Positions 52,028 through 63,053 are shown, numbered from the stretch's first letter. The stretch is 64,000 nucleotides of DNA from Xanthostigma xanthostigma (GCA_963575645.1 OY754468.1:7626001-7690000); one strand, 5' to 3'. Notes: generated by a model from the letters alone, not told the origin. Numbers and translations: made by a program.

Positions 52028-52637
52028 TATACAGATAAATAAAATTGAAGTGTCTGTTTGTAATGTTAAAATAACAGCTTTTTACTAAGTTCATATGAAA
52101 GTATATACCGTACTTATAACAAAAACAATTTTTAAAGTTTTCGTCTGTCTGTCTGTTTGTTCCGACTAATCTCCTAAATGAGTGAACCGATTTGGACGGG
52201 ACTTTCATTGGTAGATAGCTGATGTTATAAGAAGTAACTTAGGCCATTAAAAGTTCGTCAAAATACATTCGGATTGAAGAAAAATTGATGTCAATATTAA
52301 GATTTCACATTGTTACAGTTACAATACTATATAAGAAAAATTAACTTTCCAACAATATCACTGTCCAGACTTTAATTCCAAACTGCCACTCACAGCTTCC
52401 CCCTCCAACAACTTAAAATTTCACAAAGGCTGCCTGTCACGCGGGCTATTGTAGATGGTTGTGTTTCAACGCGCGCTTTAAAAAACTGTTTTCTAGCAGT
52501 TAGCTCATACTTTTTTGTTTGCTTAGGTATTTTTTTATTTGTTCCTCTATATATAATATATATAGCCGCAAGCTCTACTACTTTTGTCGCTACCGTGTTT
52601 GGTCACAATCGCGTGCGGAGCCGCGGGGAGCAGCTAG
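52028..52637 (+). mobile_element. Helitron (family 4-like)
   Basis: 5' side TACAGATAAATAAAATTGAA with GTCTGTCTGTCTGTTTGTTC; 3' side GTTTGGTCACAATCGCGTGC, then GGAGCCGCGGGGAGCAGCTAG|T, the same terminal hairpin type as 13597. The 5' boundary is approximate. Confidence 0.7.
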
Positions 52638-53087
52638 TTGTTAATAAAAATTCTGAGCCAAAGTTTCACCGCTAAAAAATAAAATATTATGTTTTATTTT
52701 GGAGCTTTTAGATGATTTGTTTAGTCACAAAAAATAGTGAATAACAAAATACTAACAAAATGTAACATTCAGAAATTACTAGAACCCTGATAAATTCTCA
52801 TCGAAATAAATCTTAAGTAATATACCTTTTAAATAATACCTTTCAAATGTAGTTAAGTACAAAATGATAAATCACATTTTATTAATCTTCACAATAAATG
52901 AAATACCATTTTACGAATAAAACTGATGATAAACTAATTCATGAAATGTTAATTTTTAGATGAAGAATAATGTATAAAAATATATAAATAATTATGTAAC
53001 AAACTAATTTTAAAAATGTATCAAAATATTGAGAAATAAAAACTAATACCAATATATTAATGTTTAATTTTCATCTTACTTAAGGCG
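52638..53087. other. Nothing recognised
   Basis: A/T-rich DNA. Confidence 0.4.
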
Positions 53088-53749
53088 GTAGACCCTTTAT
53101 ATCGGAAGAAGGTTAGCGCACTTCCGAAATGTTTAACAATTAGGTAAGTGTATCAGACTTGCGTATTTGAAATTTAGCAAAGTACTTTTCTGGAAAGTCT
53201 GGAATACGCATCAGATACGTTTCAAATCCGGTATGCTGATAGATCTAAGTTCAATGAGCTCACCCGGAGTTCTGTATCTATGAGATAAAGAAATTTTAAA
53301 AATTAAAAACATCTATAAGAGGCCACCAATCGCACAGCTGGGCCTATTTTTTGATTTGGAGTGTCATTTCCTGTTAGTATAAGCCGTCTGGATCTAAAAA
53401 GCGAGCTTTTAGAAAATGTCAAAAATCAACTAAAAACGAGATTTTTCGCATAGTATAGTCTTAGTTTTTTTGTGATTTTTTTAAGACAGTTTTGGACAAC
53501 TTCTGGGATCCGATTCAAATTCGGAAAGCTTATGTAAAATGACTCGCTGAAGTCACCGAACCCATCGGTTGCTCCGTATCACTTACCGTTTTGAAGATAG
53601 ACCCGTTTGAAGTGATTTTCTGGAAAGTCTGGAATGCGCATCGGATACATCTCAAATTCGGTATACTGATAGAAAACGCCATTCTAAATTCAATGAGCGC
53701 AACCGCAGGTCTGTATCTAATACCGTTTCGGAGATAGAGACAATCGAAT
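53088..53749. repeat. Repeat mosaic, left section
   Basis: Carries blocks that recur throughout 53-61 kb: TTTTCTGGAAAGTCTGGAAT, GTATGCTGATAGAAAAC-like, AATGAGCGCACCCGGAGGTC and TACCGTTTCGGAGATA. ORFs such as 53530-53787 (minus) are translations of these repeats. Confidence 0.75.
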
Positions 53750-54970
53750 GCTGATTCAGTATTTAAACACATTTCATACATGGCCACAGAACCAAAGACA
53801 GCTGATTTTTAATTTGAGTGTCATTTCCTGTTAGTATAAGCCGTATGGACCTAAAAAGCGAGTTTTTGGAAAATAACGACGTAAAACGAGAAATTTTCCT
53901 TACAGTCTTAGGTTTTCTTTTTGACAATTTTGGAAAATCTCTCAGAACCGATTCAAATTCGGTAGACTTACAGAAAACTAGCTGCTGCTATCTCCGCGTC
54001 TTCGCCCGCGAATGAGATGAAACACGATAGCTACAACAGTAGTGGCTGTGCGTTGTCCGTCAGTAGGTCAGTGTTTAAAGTAGACTAGCCCCCTAAGGGA
54101 ATGAATTTTCAAAAATCCTTTCTTAGTACTCACTCACGCCATATAGGGGACTTCTGTGCAAAAATCATGCTTATAGACCCACCGGTTTAGGCTATGTTGT
54201 ACGTCAGCCCAGTGTTTTTTAACTAAATGGATTTAAGACCCTTTAAGAGGATGCATTTTCAAAAATACTTTCCTAGTGCTCACGTACGTCATATAGGGGA
54301 CTTCTGTGTAAAATTGCATGCTTTTAGACCCACCGGTTTAGGCTGTGCGTTGTCCGTCAGCCTTTGAGCTTTTTTGTTAAGAAAAAGTGACAAAAAAGTG
54401 CATAAAATCGATAGAACGTAAATATCAGAAATTTGCTATCCAGCTCCCAGAAACAGTTAGAGGTATTTATATCGAATAAAACAAGACAAAACATAGTTAC
54501 ATAATAGTTTTTATACTCACACCAAATATTGCCGTCTTTAGACGTCAGACTGTTATCTAATGTATTATATTTTTAAAATTTTAACCCCTTCCACAGTCAG
54601 GGCCGGACTAATCAGCTTTTGCCTTTTTGAAATCTGAAAAATAGTTGTTAATAGTTGTCAATAATTGTCTTATTCCAAGAATTTGAAGATGGCCTCCATC
54701 TAACGTTACAGTATAAGCCGTGTGAATCTAAATCGCGAGTTATTGGAAAATTTCGTTAGTTTAATTATTTTGTGATTTTTTTTGACAATTTTAGACAATG
54801 TCTCGTATCCGATTTAAATTCGGTAGGCTTACGGAAAATGACACGTCGAAGTCACCAAGCCCATCGGTTGCGCTGTATCAGCTACGGTTTTGAAGATAGA
54901 CCCGTTCGAAGTGCTTTTCTGGAAAGTCTGGAATACACCTCCAACACATTTCAAATTCGGTGTATTGATA
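53750..54970. repeat. Inverted duplication, left arm (~1.2 kb)
   Basis: Reads as the inverse of 56276-57490: TTTAAACACA..GGCCACAGAACC, GTTAGTATAAGCCGT, the Helitron end ACTAGCTGCTGCTATCTCCG at 53976-53995, GGCTGTGCGTTGTCCGTCAG, CAGTCAGGGCCGGACTAATC, and CACGTCGAAGTCACCAAGCC near the inner side. Identity is high but not perfect. Confidence 0.8.
53978..54020 (-). mobile_element. Helitron 3' terminus (minus strand)
   Basis: The minus strand reads CGCGGGCGAAGACGCGGAGA then TAGCAGCAGCTAG|T. Mirror of the terminus at 57215-57252. Confidence 0.75.
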
Positions 54971-56275
54971 GAAAACAACACGCTGAATTCAATGAGCGCA
55001 CCCGGAGGTCTGTATCTAATACCGTTTCGGAGATAAGACGTTGAAATGTTACTTCGGTGTTTAAACACACTTTAAATGGCCACAGAATCAAAAGTTGAGC
55101 TTATTTTTTTAATTGGAGTGTCATTTCCTGTTAGTATAAGCCGTGTAGACCTAAAAAGAGTTTTAGGCTGTGCGTTGTTACGGTCAGTCGATATTAGAGT
55201 TTTAACTAAGTAGATTAACCCCCCCAGGGGATGAATTTTCTAAAATCCTTTCTTAGTACACATCCACTTTAAATAAGGAGCCCCTGTGCAAAATTTCATG
55301 CAATTAAACCCAGCGGTTTAGGCAGTGCGTTGTCTGTCAGCCTAGCTTTTTTATTAGGAAAAAGTGACAAAAAAGTGCATACATTTCGATAGAAAAGTAA
55401 ATATCAGAAATTTGCTATCCAGCTCCCAGAAACAGTTAGAGGTATTTATATTGAATAAAACAAGACAAAACATAGTTGCATAATAGTTTTTATACTCACA
55501 CCAAATATTGCCGTCTTACGTTAGACTGTTATCTAATGTATTACATTTTTAAAATTTTAACCCCTTCCACAGTCAGGGCCGGACTAATCCACTTTGGCCT
55601 TTTTGAAGTCTGAAAAATAGTTGAGAGTAAATTGAAATATTTCTTTTTTCTTTTGAGTTTATAGGCTGTGTGCAAGAAGCCTATTAGCGCCGCTAGTGGG
55701 TAATAGAGAATTATTGAACTAACTTTTTAGGGAAATCCCGACATGTTTCTAAGGTGATAAGTCAAAAACTTTAGTTGGCCATGATGTGTCAAAAAAAATG
55801 TAATAAGGAAAACTGATGTTAATTTGTTTACACTGACAGCGGACCGTCAAATTAGGGCGCCAATGGTCTTTATTTTACTTAAATCGCCATCAGCACAACA
55901 GCCCGGAACACAACAAGCATTTCCAGATCGCTTAGTTTTCCTGTTTTCTTTGTAATTAAAAAACTTTATAAAACTATAACTACTTTCACTTTTAATAAAC
56001 ATTGCTAACTGACATACGGAAAATTGGAGCTCAAAGTTTTCCCTAGAGCTCACCACAAACGCTCGCATCGAAAAATTTGTAATTCCGCCTTCGTGCACAT
56101 AGGCCATAAAAAGAATTCTAAGTTATCGAAACAATAAGTTTTTAAATAAAGTGAAACATAAGAACACATTTTTTTTAGATTTTAGAATAACCATATAAAA
56201 AACAACACATTTTTATTTATTTGTTTATTATACACAGTTGTCCAACAGAAAACTAAACTATCAGTTTATCTATCG
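54971..56275. repeat. Spacer of the inverted duplication, with direct repeats
   Basis: 55150-55620 repeats 54350-54620 in the same orientation (TTGCTATCCAGCTCCCAGAA, CACACCAAATATTGCCGTCTT, CAGTCAGGGCCGGACTAATCC). 55630-56100 is unique to the spacer, with an unsupported minus ORF (55847-56107). 56103-56262 is inverted relative to 58170-58322. Confidence 0.65.
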
Positions 56276-57490
56276 ACTATCAATACACCGAATTTGAAAT
56301 GTGTTGGAGGTGTATTCCAGACTTTCCAGAAAAGCACTTCGAACGGGTCTATCTTCAAAACCGTAGCTGATACAGCGCAACCGATGGGCTTGGTGACTTC
56401 GACGTGTCATTTTCCGTAAGCCTACCGAATTTGAATCGGATCCGAGATATTGTCTAAAATTGTCAAAAAAAATCACAAAATAATTTAACTAACGAAATTT
56501 TCCAATAACTCGCGTTTTAGGTTCACATGGCTTATAACGTTAGATGGAGGCCATCTTCAAATTCTTGGAGTAAGACAACTATTAACAACTATTTTTCAGA
56601 TTTCAAAAAGGCCAAAGTGGATTAGTCCGGCCCTGACTGTGGAAGGGGTTAAAATTTTAAAAATATAATACATTAGATAACAGTCTAACGTCTAAAGACG
56701 GCAATATTTGGTGTGAGTATAAAAACTATTATGCAACTATGTTTTGTCTTGTTTTATTCGATATAAATACCTCTAACTGTTTCTGGGAGCTGGATAGCAA
56801 ATTTCTGAAATTACGTTTTTATCGATTTTGTGCACTTTTTTGTCACTTTTTCTTAATAAAAAACCTCAAAGGCTGACAGACAACGCACAGCCTAAACCGC
56901 TGGGTCTAAAAGCATGCAATTTTGCACAGAAGTCCCCTATATGACGTACGTGAGCACTAGGCAAGTATTTTTGAAAATGCATCCTCTTAAAGGGTCTTAA
57001 ATCCATTTTATAAAAACACTAGGCTGACGTACAACATAGCCTAAACCGGTGGGTCTAGAAGCATGATTTTTGCACAGAAGTCCTCTATACGGCGTAAGTG
57101 AGCACTAAGAAAAGATTTTTGAAAATTCATTCCCTTAGGGGACTAGTCTACTCACTGACTTAGGTACTGACGGACAACGCACAGCCACTACTGTTGTAGC
57201 TGTCGTGTTTCATCTCATTCGCGGGCGAATACGCGGAGATAGCAGCAGCTAGTCTACCGATTTTGAATCGGTTCCGAGAGATCGTCCAAAATTGTCCAAA
57301 AAAATCCCAAAAAACTAAGGCTATACTATGCGAAAAATCTCGTTTAAATGGTCGATTTTCGACATTTTCCAATAGCTCGCTTTTTAGGTTCACACGGCTT
57401 ATACTAACACGGAACGACACTCCAAATAAAAAAATAAGCTCAACTTTTGGTTCTGTGGCCATTTGAAGTGTGTTTAAACACCGTTGCAAT
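56276..57490. repeat. Inverted duplication, right arm (~1.2 kb)
   Basis: Mirror of 53750-54970. It includes the plus-strand Helitron 3' end at 57215-57252. The 68-codon minus ORF at 56270-56476 is the inverted counterpart of the plus ORF at 54772-55044; the matching translations are due to duplication, not selection. Confidence 0.8.
57215..57252 (+). mobile_element. Helitron 3' terminus
   Basis: ATTCGCGGGCGAATACGCGG hairpin, then AGATAGCAGCAGCTAG|T. Confidence 0.75.
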
Positions 57491-57579
57491 GCAACATTTG
57501 AACGTCTTATATCTCTGAAATGTTAAGCTTAAAATTTCTGACTGCAAATAGTATACATTCAATTATACCAAGCTTACAA

Positions 57580-57619
57580 ATATAAATTCCACGCGGACAA
57601 AGTCGCGGGTAACAGCTAG
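57580..57619 (+). mobile_element. Helitron 3' terminus
   Basis: TTCCACGCGGACAAAGTCGC then GGGTAACAGCTAG|T. It probably closes the element whose inner part is the surrounding repeat. Confidence 0.75.
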
Positions 57620-58169
57620 TTTATGTATAAAATTATTATTTAGCTGCGAGCCTGATAATTTTGTGTTTATATTATTGACTGACGAATTTTTGAAGATTGC
57701 ATAATGTCGAATGCTGCGTATACTGCAGTACCAAATCAAGAGGTCATGTCTGTAATTTTACATTTTTGAAATATATTAGACTTGAAAAGCTGAAACATGA
57801 AATTAATTCCTCTTTTGTTTCTTTATCATGCTTTATTATGCATCCATAATATCTATTTAAAAAATAGATTTAGCACTGAAGTGATATACCTATATTTTGA
57901 TGTTTTTATCTCAACTTTAAATTTTAAATATCTACAAAAATACAAAAAAAAAATAACTGTTTTGGTACCAAATTAATTATTATTATACCTGCTTGTTTAT
58001 ACTTTGCCAAAGTCAAATTTTAAATCTATTATGCAATAGGTAATAATATTGCAAAACTGTGGGCAGGGCCGAATTATTGTATATACAAATGAGACAATTA
58101 ATGTCTAGGGCCCGGTTTTTAGAAGGACCTGGTCAACTGTATATTTTGAACAGATTTGTAAACAAGATA
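57620..58169. other. Nothing recognised
   Basis: A/T-rich DNA; a GGGCCCGG motif at about 58108. No gene. Confidence 0.4.
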
Positions 58170-58600
58170 GTTTAGTTTTCTGTTGGACAACTCTGTATAA
58201 TAAACAAATAAATAAAAATGTGTTGTTTTTTATATGGTTATTCTAAAATCTAAAGAAAATGTGTTCTTATGTTTCACTTTATTTAAAAACTTATTGTTCC
58301 GATAATTTAGAATTCTTTTTATAAAAAAAAGAAATATTTCAATTTACCTGCAACTATTTTTCAGACTTCAAAAAGGCCAAAGTGGATTAGTCCGGCCCTG
58401 ACTGTGGAAGGGGTTAAAATTTTAAAAATGTAATACATTAGATAACAGTCTGACGTCTAAAGACGGCAATATTTGGTGTGAGTATAAAAACTATTATGCA
58501 ACTATGTTTTGTCTTGTTTTATTCGATATAAATACCTCTAACTGTTTCTGGGAGCTGGATAGCTTTCTGATATTTACGTTTCTGTAGAAATTTGCAGTAA
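58170..58600. repeat. Repeat mosaic, further copy
   Basis: 58170-58322 is the inverse of 56103-56262 (TTTTCTGTTGGACAACT, ATGTGTTCTTATGTTTCACT). 58360-58600 is a direct copy of 56580-56810 (CAAAGTGGATTAGTCCGGCC, TGGGAGCTGGATAG). Confidence 0.8.
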
Positions 58601-58627
58601 AGTGTTATCTCTGGTAAAGTTACTTTT

Positions 58628-58785
58628 TAGTGTATTTGCCATAAGGCACTTACACTATTGGCGTCGGTCGGATGGCGGGACCTAGGGGTCGGACCAAAAT
58701 TTCTCGACGTTTCATAAGTTTCTAAGAAGTTTGGCACCATTTTTGGAAATGTTTATATATATATGTATATATATATATATTTATA

Positions 58786-58854
<69 letters not shown>

Positions 58855-59384
58855 ATGTGTGTGTGACCACGATAACTCTCGACAGACTTAATCGATTTAA
58901 ACGAAATTTGGTCCACAAGTTGGAATCCATCATCGCAAGAAGCCTATTTAAAATGGGCCTGATCGGGCCATTTTAAGGGGGGTATTTAGGGGTTGAAAAA
59001 TGTTTTTGGGCCCAAAAATACGGAAAAAATTCTCAGAATCACTTCAAATTTGAAATTTAACCCTTTAGTAATTATTGAAATGTGCTGCTAAAATTTTAAT
59101 AAAATCGGCCCGACAGTACCGGACTTATAAATTTTATGAAAACGCAAGTTTATTGATATGGATTTACATACTGAAGGGTGTATATAATTTGGTACAGATG
59201 TTAAATTGGTATATGGTATTGAAATTAAGTAAAAAAATGTTGTTTAAGGGGTGTATTAAGGGGTAATTTTTTCCATTTTGTCCAAAAACACAGTTAAGTT
59301 CATACAATAGAGCCACGCACTGCTTATAAAAGCAAATACACTATATTGTCGGCAGGGTTTCGCACTGCGACCCGAGTTTTTTTC
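58628..59384 (+). repeat. Repeat family A, full copy 2
   Basis: Same order and near-identical sequence as 16347-17068, with a longer internal (TA)n (58755-58856). The ORFs at 58722-58976 are translations of the TA tract. Confidence 0.85.
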
Positions 59385-60057
59385 ACTTTTTCTTAATTAA
59401 AACCCTGTAAAGGCTGACAGACAACGCACTGTCTAAACCGATAGGTCTAAAATGCATGCAGTTTTGCACGAACGTTCCTTATTTAACGCAGCTGTGGACT
59501 CGAAAATGATTTTTGAAAACTCTTCCCCTAGGGCCTAAGGGGTTAAATCTACTTAGTGAAAACTTAACACAGGACTGACGTACAACGCACAGCTTAAACC
59601 GGTGGGTCTAGAAGCAAGAAATTTTGCACAGAAGTCCCTTATATGACGTTAGTGAGCACTAAGAAAGGATTTTTGAAAATTCATCTCCTTAGGGACCTAA
59701 TCTACTTTACCACTGACCTATTAACGGGCAACGCACAGCCACTACTGTTGTAGCTATTGTGTTTCATTTCTATCGCGGGCGAAGCCGCGGGGATAACAGC
59801 AGCTAGTTCTCTATAAGTCTACCGAATTTGAATCGGTTCCGAAACATTTTCCAAAATTGTCCAAAAAAAAAACCTATGAATAAGGACATTTTCTTGTTTT
59901 TAGTCGATTTTCGAAATTTTCCAAAAACTCGCTTTTTAGGTCCACACGCGACATATAGGTACTACAGGAATTGACGCATTCCAAATAAAAAAATGTGGCT
60001 ACTTGAAGTGTGTTTAAACACTTCAAACATCTTTTTGCCATTTTACCACTGTAACGA
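59385..60057. repeat. Repeat mosaic with Helitron 3' end
   Basis: Copies of the 54.0-54.4 and 56.9-57.2 kb blocks (GGCTGACAGACAACGCA, AAACCGGTGGGTCTAGAAGC) and a Helitron terminus at 59773-59806 (TCGCGGGCGAAGCCGCGG, GGATAACAGCAGCTAG|T), followed by the GAATCGGTTCCGA block. Confidence 0.75.
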
Positions 60058-60069
60058 GAATGTATTTCT

Positions 60070-60530
60070 CGGAGAATGTTCGTTTCGTTTTTTGGAGCTG
60101 TTTTGCGCCAGCGTACAGTTACGATGAAAATATTTAAATATATAATAGGAAAAAAAGCCGCTGCACACGAGGCTGGATTTGCCGCTAGATACCTTGCTAG
60201 ATTTGACTACCAGTTTTCTAGCGCTGGTTTTCGTTATTGCTTCTATGTGCTCGCTTCACACGAGACGTCTTTTCAAGCTTGTTTTGGAGATGGATTTGGT
60301 GCGCGCGCGGCGACAGTAATATAAATAAAGAGCAAAACGTGTCTGTTATTTTACTCTGAGCAGAATGACGCCATGTTGGCTTGTGGGCGTTTGCTCATGT
60401 CGCTCACGTGACAAGGTACTGTTTCCTGATTGGTTTTTGCTCAGAGCAAGCAGAGGAGCTAGCAAGACAAATAGCACCTGTTCGAATTTTTAAAAATCTA
60501 TCTTGTGAGCTAACAGGTGAGCCCGCAGTG
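60070..60530 (+). repeat. Repeat family B, long copy
   Basis: GAGCTGTTTTGCGCC, then GCCGCTGCACACGAGGCTGG, GGATTTGCCGCTAG, ATGACGCCATGTTGGCTTG, GCTCACGTGACAAGGTACTG and a TGAGCCCGCAGTGACT end. The 82-codon ORF at 60076-60324 lies within it and is not supported. Confidence 0.65.
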
Positions 60531-61270
60531 ACTAAAAATGAGATTTTTCGCATAGTATAGCCAGAGTTTTTTTGTGATTTTTTTTGGACAATCTCTCGGA
60601 TCCGATCGAAATTCGGTATAGGCTTATGGAAAATGACACGCTGAAGTCACCAAACCCTATCCGTTTAGCTTACCAATTTTGAAGTGCTTTTCTGGAAGGT
60701 CTGGAATACGCGCATTGAATACATTTCAAATCCGGTATGCTGATAGAAAACAACATTATAAATTCAATGAGCGCACCCGGAGGTCTGTATCATTCTATTA
60801 CCATATCCTGAATTAAATGAGGGCACACGGATTTCTTATCTATTACCGTTTCGGAGATAGATTTTATGAAGCTGTCAGATGTCGTTTTTGCCGCGCTCCC
60901 TTTCAATAACAAGGCAATTCAATCCCGCTGTATTGTCCGCTGCAGCGCTTCGTGGAAGTAAACGTCGAATAACAAATATTTTTTTACATTTTTCCAAATA
61001 ATAATTAAGTATACTCAATTCGTTTTTTTTCAGTGCAACGACATAAACACCTTAACTGGGTATAAAAATATCGATAAATAATTAAAGGTTTCGTTTAATT
61101 TTTATTACAGTTATTTGAAAAATGCTCATTTGACACATGTTATAATAGCATTGAAAATTGCGAACGGTAGGCGGTGCTGTCGTCACGCACCCAGCGAATA
61201 GGTTATCCAGCTACAAGGTTCCAATAGGAACTGAAATTAAAGCTAGTAAAGACTAGTCTCTAATATAATA
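60531..61270. repeat. Repeat mosaic tail, then unassigned DNA
   Basis: 60541-60870 repeats the 53.1-53.7 kb blocks (GAAAATGACACGCTGAAGTC, CTTTTCTGGAAGGTCTGGAA, GAGCGCACCCGGAGGTCTGT). From 60870 nothing is recognised. Confidence 0.6.
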
Positions 61271-61273
61271 ATT

Positions 61274-61530
61274 ACAGTGTGAACTCCATTTAACGTCACT
61301 CGATATGACGACAAACTCCTTAAAACGTCGAAATATTTAACTCTAGTTGGTTTATCTTGTTGCTCATACGACGCACCCATTCTAAATAACGACAGCCATA
61401 CGATGTCATCATTAAGCAATAAACAGTACTTGTTTGTTGTTTTGTTGTCGGCATCATGCGTACCGAAGATTCTAAGAAATTCGTTCTTTTGTTTGTTGGT
61501 ATTATCTTGCATATGTTTAGCCAAGCTGCT
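61274..61530. mobile_element. Possible pogo/Tigger-like fragment
   Basis: TA|CAGTGTGAACTCCATTTAAC, then GTCACTCGATATGACGACAA, resembles the left end of pogo/Tigger transposons. No right end was found. The minus ORF 61243-61524 (93 codons) overlaps it and is of unknown meaning. Confidence 0.35.
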
Positions 61531-61685
61531 TGTTGATCAGTTGTAAATTTTATATATTATGGGTAAAAAAATATTAATAAATTATTTCTTAATAACGTCA
61601 CAAAATGCACAGTTCCTTGAGTGTCGCTATATAAATAAATATATTGTCCATAATAGCTATACAGCAGGAGTTGGTCATAAATTTC

Positions 61686-62033
61686 TTAATTAAAAATTAA
61701 AAACAAATCTTGTACTGAATATAGACAAGCTTTAATTAAAAATGATTTAAGCTCCCTTTTAAATTTAAGAAAAGGTAAATTGTTCAGTTCTATAGGAAGG
61801 CAGTTATAGAATTTTAGGGCAGAGTATTCGGGGCTGTTTTGATAAAGACTAAGATTTGGTTTCGGAAGAATAATTGAGTTCTTATTACGCGTTTGGTAGC
61901 TATGCATTGTACTGTGAGTTGGATATTTAGTAACAAATTTCTGCAAATGACATAATGAGTGATAAATGTAAATAGATGGAGCTGTTAATATTTGATTTGC
62001 CTTAAAATAATTTTTACACTGTATTAAAAACAT
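61686..62033 (-). mobile_element. LINE reverse-transcriptase C-terminal tail
   Basis: The minus ORF shows LTAPSIYIYHSLCHLQKF, HSYQTRNKNSIILPKPN, SALKFYNCLPIELNNLP and ACLYSVQDLF. It is the same protein type as the C-terminus of the 45.3-kb LINE and the 19.7-kb fragment. Only the last ~115 residues remain. Confidence 0.8.
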
Positions 62034-62144
62034 ACCTACGTTTTTAAAATATTTACTTTATTTTTCCAGCCACTTACATTCTAAGTTAAAAATACTTAAT
62101 AATATATAAACATTACAAATATTGTATAGGTACAAATTTTATTA

Positions 62145-62537
62145 TCATTCTCCTCCGCTTCTGCCAAACCTCATGTGACCATAATCATCGAATTCTTCTC
62201 TTTTTCCGAATCGCATGTGTCCATAGTCATCGAACTGTTTCTTGACAACGTCGAAATCATCCTCTTCGGGCAAAAAGTCATCGGCGGCTAATACAACAGC
62301 CGCAGGCGCTGATCGCATTCGACCACCGTAGAGTTTTTGAGCAAATCGTAGATGATTCCCCGCATGGCTTCTTGAACCACGACGCGATTCGCTACTCGAC
62401 CCAGAGCCCGAAATGGCGTTCGACGTAGCGCGATCTACGGAAGGAGCGCCTTCGGCGTAATTGATTTGACGATGGAGAAAGATCAGATAGAGTCCGAGCG
62501 TGAAAGCTAGGCCAGTGGCTAAGCTACCGCAACCCAT
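62145..62537 (-). CDS. SK: Sulfakinin neuropeptide precursor
   Basis: 130 residues from the ATG at 62535-62537. Residues 1-27 form a signal peptide (hydrophobic core LATGLAFTLGLYLIF). A spacer with GGRMR follows. KK precedes QFDDYGHMRFG (101-111), KR separates it from EEFDDYGHMRFG (114-125), and R then SGGE ends the protein. Gly before the basic residues marks C-terminal amidation; the DDY context favours tyrosine sulfation; the N-terminal Gln can cyclise. Sulfakinins are the insect cholecystokinin-like satiety and gut-motility peptides. An ATG five codons upstream (62552) is in frame, but TTGTGTTCCAG before GATGGG looks like a splice acceptor, so a 5' UTR intron is likely. AATAAA lies right after the stop (62138-62143). 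Confidence 0.95.
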   Translation of the reverse strand: MGCGSLATGLAFTLGLYLIFLHRQINYAEGAPSVDRATSNAISGSGSSSESRRGSRSHAGNHLRFAQKLYGGRMRSAPAAVVLAADDFLPEEDDFDVVKKQFDDYGHMRFGKREEFDDYGHMRFGRSGGE

Positions 62538-62740
62538 CCTGGAACACAACACAATATTGTTGAAAAATTAAAACCGAAACAACTTAGATCATAATGTACT
62601 CTCTAAACATGAATCAGTGATTTTTCACTAATTACAAGTGCATAATATTCACTATTTGTCAATGCCAGTGCCGGTTTAAGACTCCTTGATGCTCTAATAG
62701 ACGGAGAGCTGGCTACGGAGAAAATGGGAACTGTTTATAT
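62538..62740. other. Upstream side of the sulfakinin gene
   Basis: Probable intron or 5' flank. It carries TTTTTCACTAATTACAAGTG and ATATTCACTATTTG, similar to motifs at 63520-63960. Confidence 0.4.
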
Positions 62741-62778
62741 GATAACGCGCGTTGGTGGCGCGTTGAACGCGCGTTATC
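62741..62778. repeat. GC-rich hairpin
   Basis: GATAACGCGCGTT at 62741-62753 is mirrored by AACGCGCGTTATC at 62766-62778; 13-bp perfect stem, 12-base loop. Confidence 0.85.
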
Positions 62779-62899
62779 ATAATGTATAATATACGTATAT
62801 AATATATAATAATATAATCTAGTTTTGAATTACAGAATTATTCTGTAATTCAAAACTAGATTATATTATTATATATTATATACGTATATTATACATTAT
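62779..62899. repeat. 121-bp perfect A/T-rich palindrome
   Basis: Continuous self-complementarity around 62839 (centre AGAATTATTCT), with TATAATATACGTATATAATA in the arms. It abuts the GC-rich hairpin directly. Confidence 0.9.
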
Positions 62900-62923
62900 A
62901 TAGTTATAAGGGTATACTGAAAA

Positions 62924-63053
62924 TTCAAACATGATATAATAATTATTACATTCGACAAATATTCAAAATTATTAATGACATTTTGATAGAAATAAAATTA
63001 AATAAATGTATAAAATTACGTTGGTCGAATGTAATTATTATATCATGTTTGAA
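62924..63053. mobile_element. 130-bp MITE
   Basis: CATGATATAATAATTATTAC with ATTCGAC at the left is mirrored by GTCGAATGTAATTATTATAT and CATG at the right, differing by a 3-base indel. Confidence 0.8.

Noticed and set aside
54772..56476. Conserved protein family (near-identical peptides at 54772-55044 plus and 56270-56476 minus)
   Set aside because: The identical translations come from the inverted duplication of non-coding repeat DNA; there is no Met-to-stop conservation beyond the repeat and no domain.
58722..58976. Ile/Tyr-rich ORFs on both strands
   Set aside because: They are translations of a (TA)n microsatellite.
61243..61524. 93-residue ORF as a new gene
   Set aside because: It overlaps a pogo-like transposon end and has no recognisable domain or splice context.
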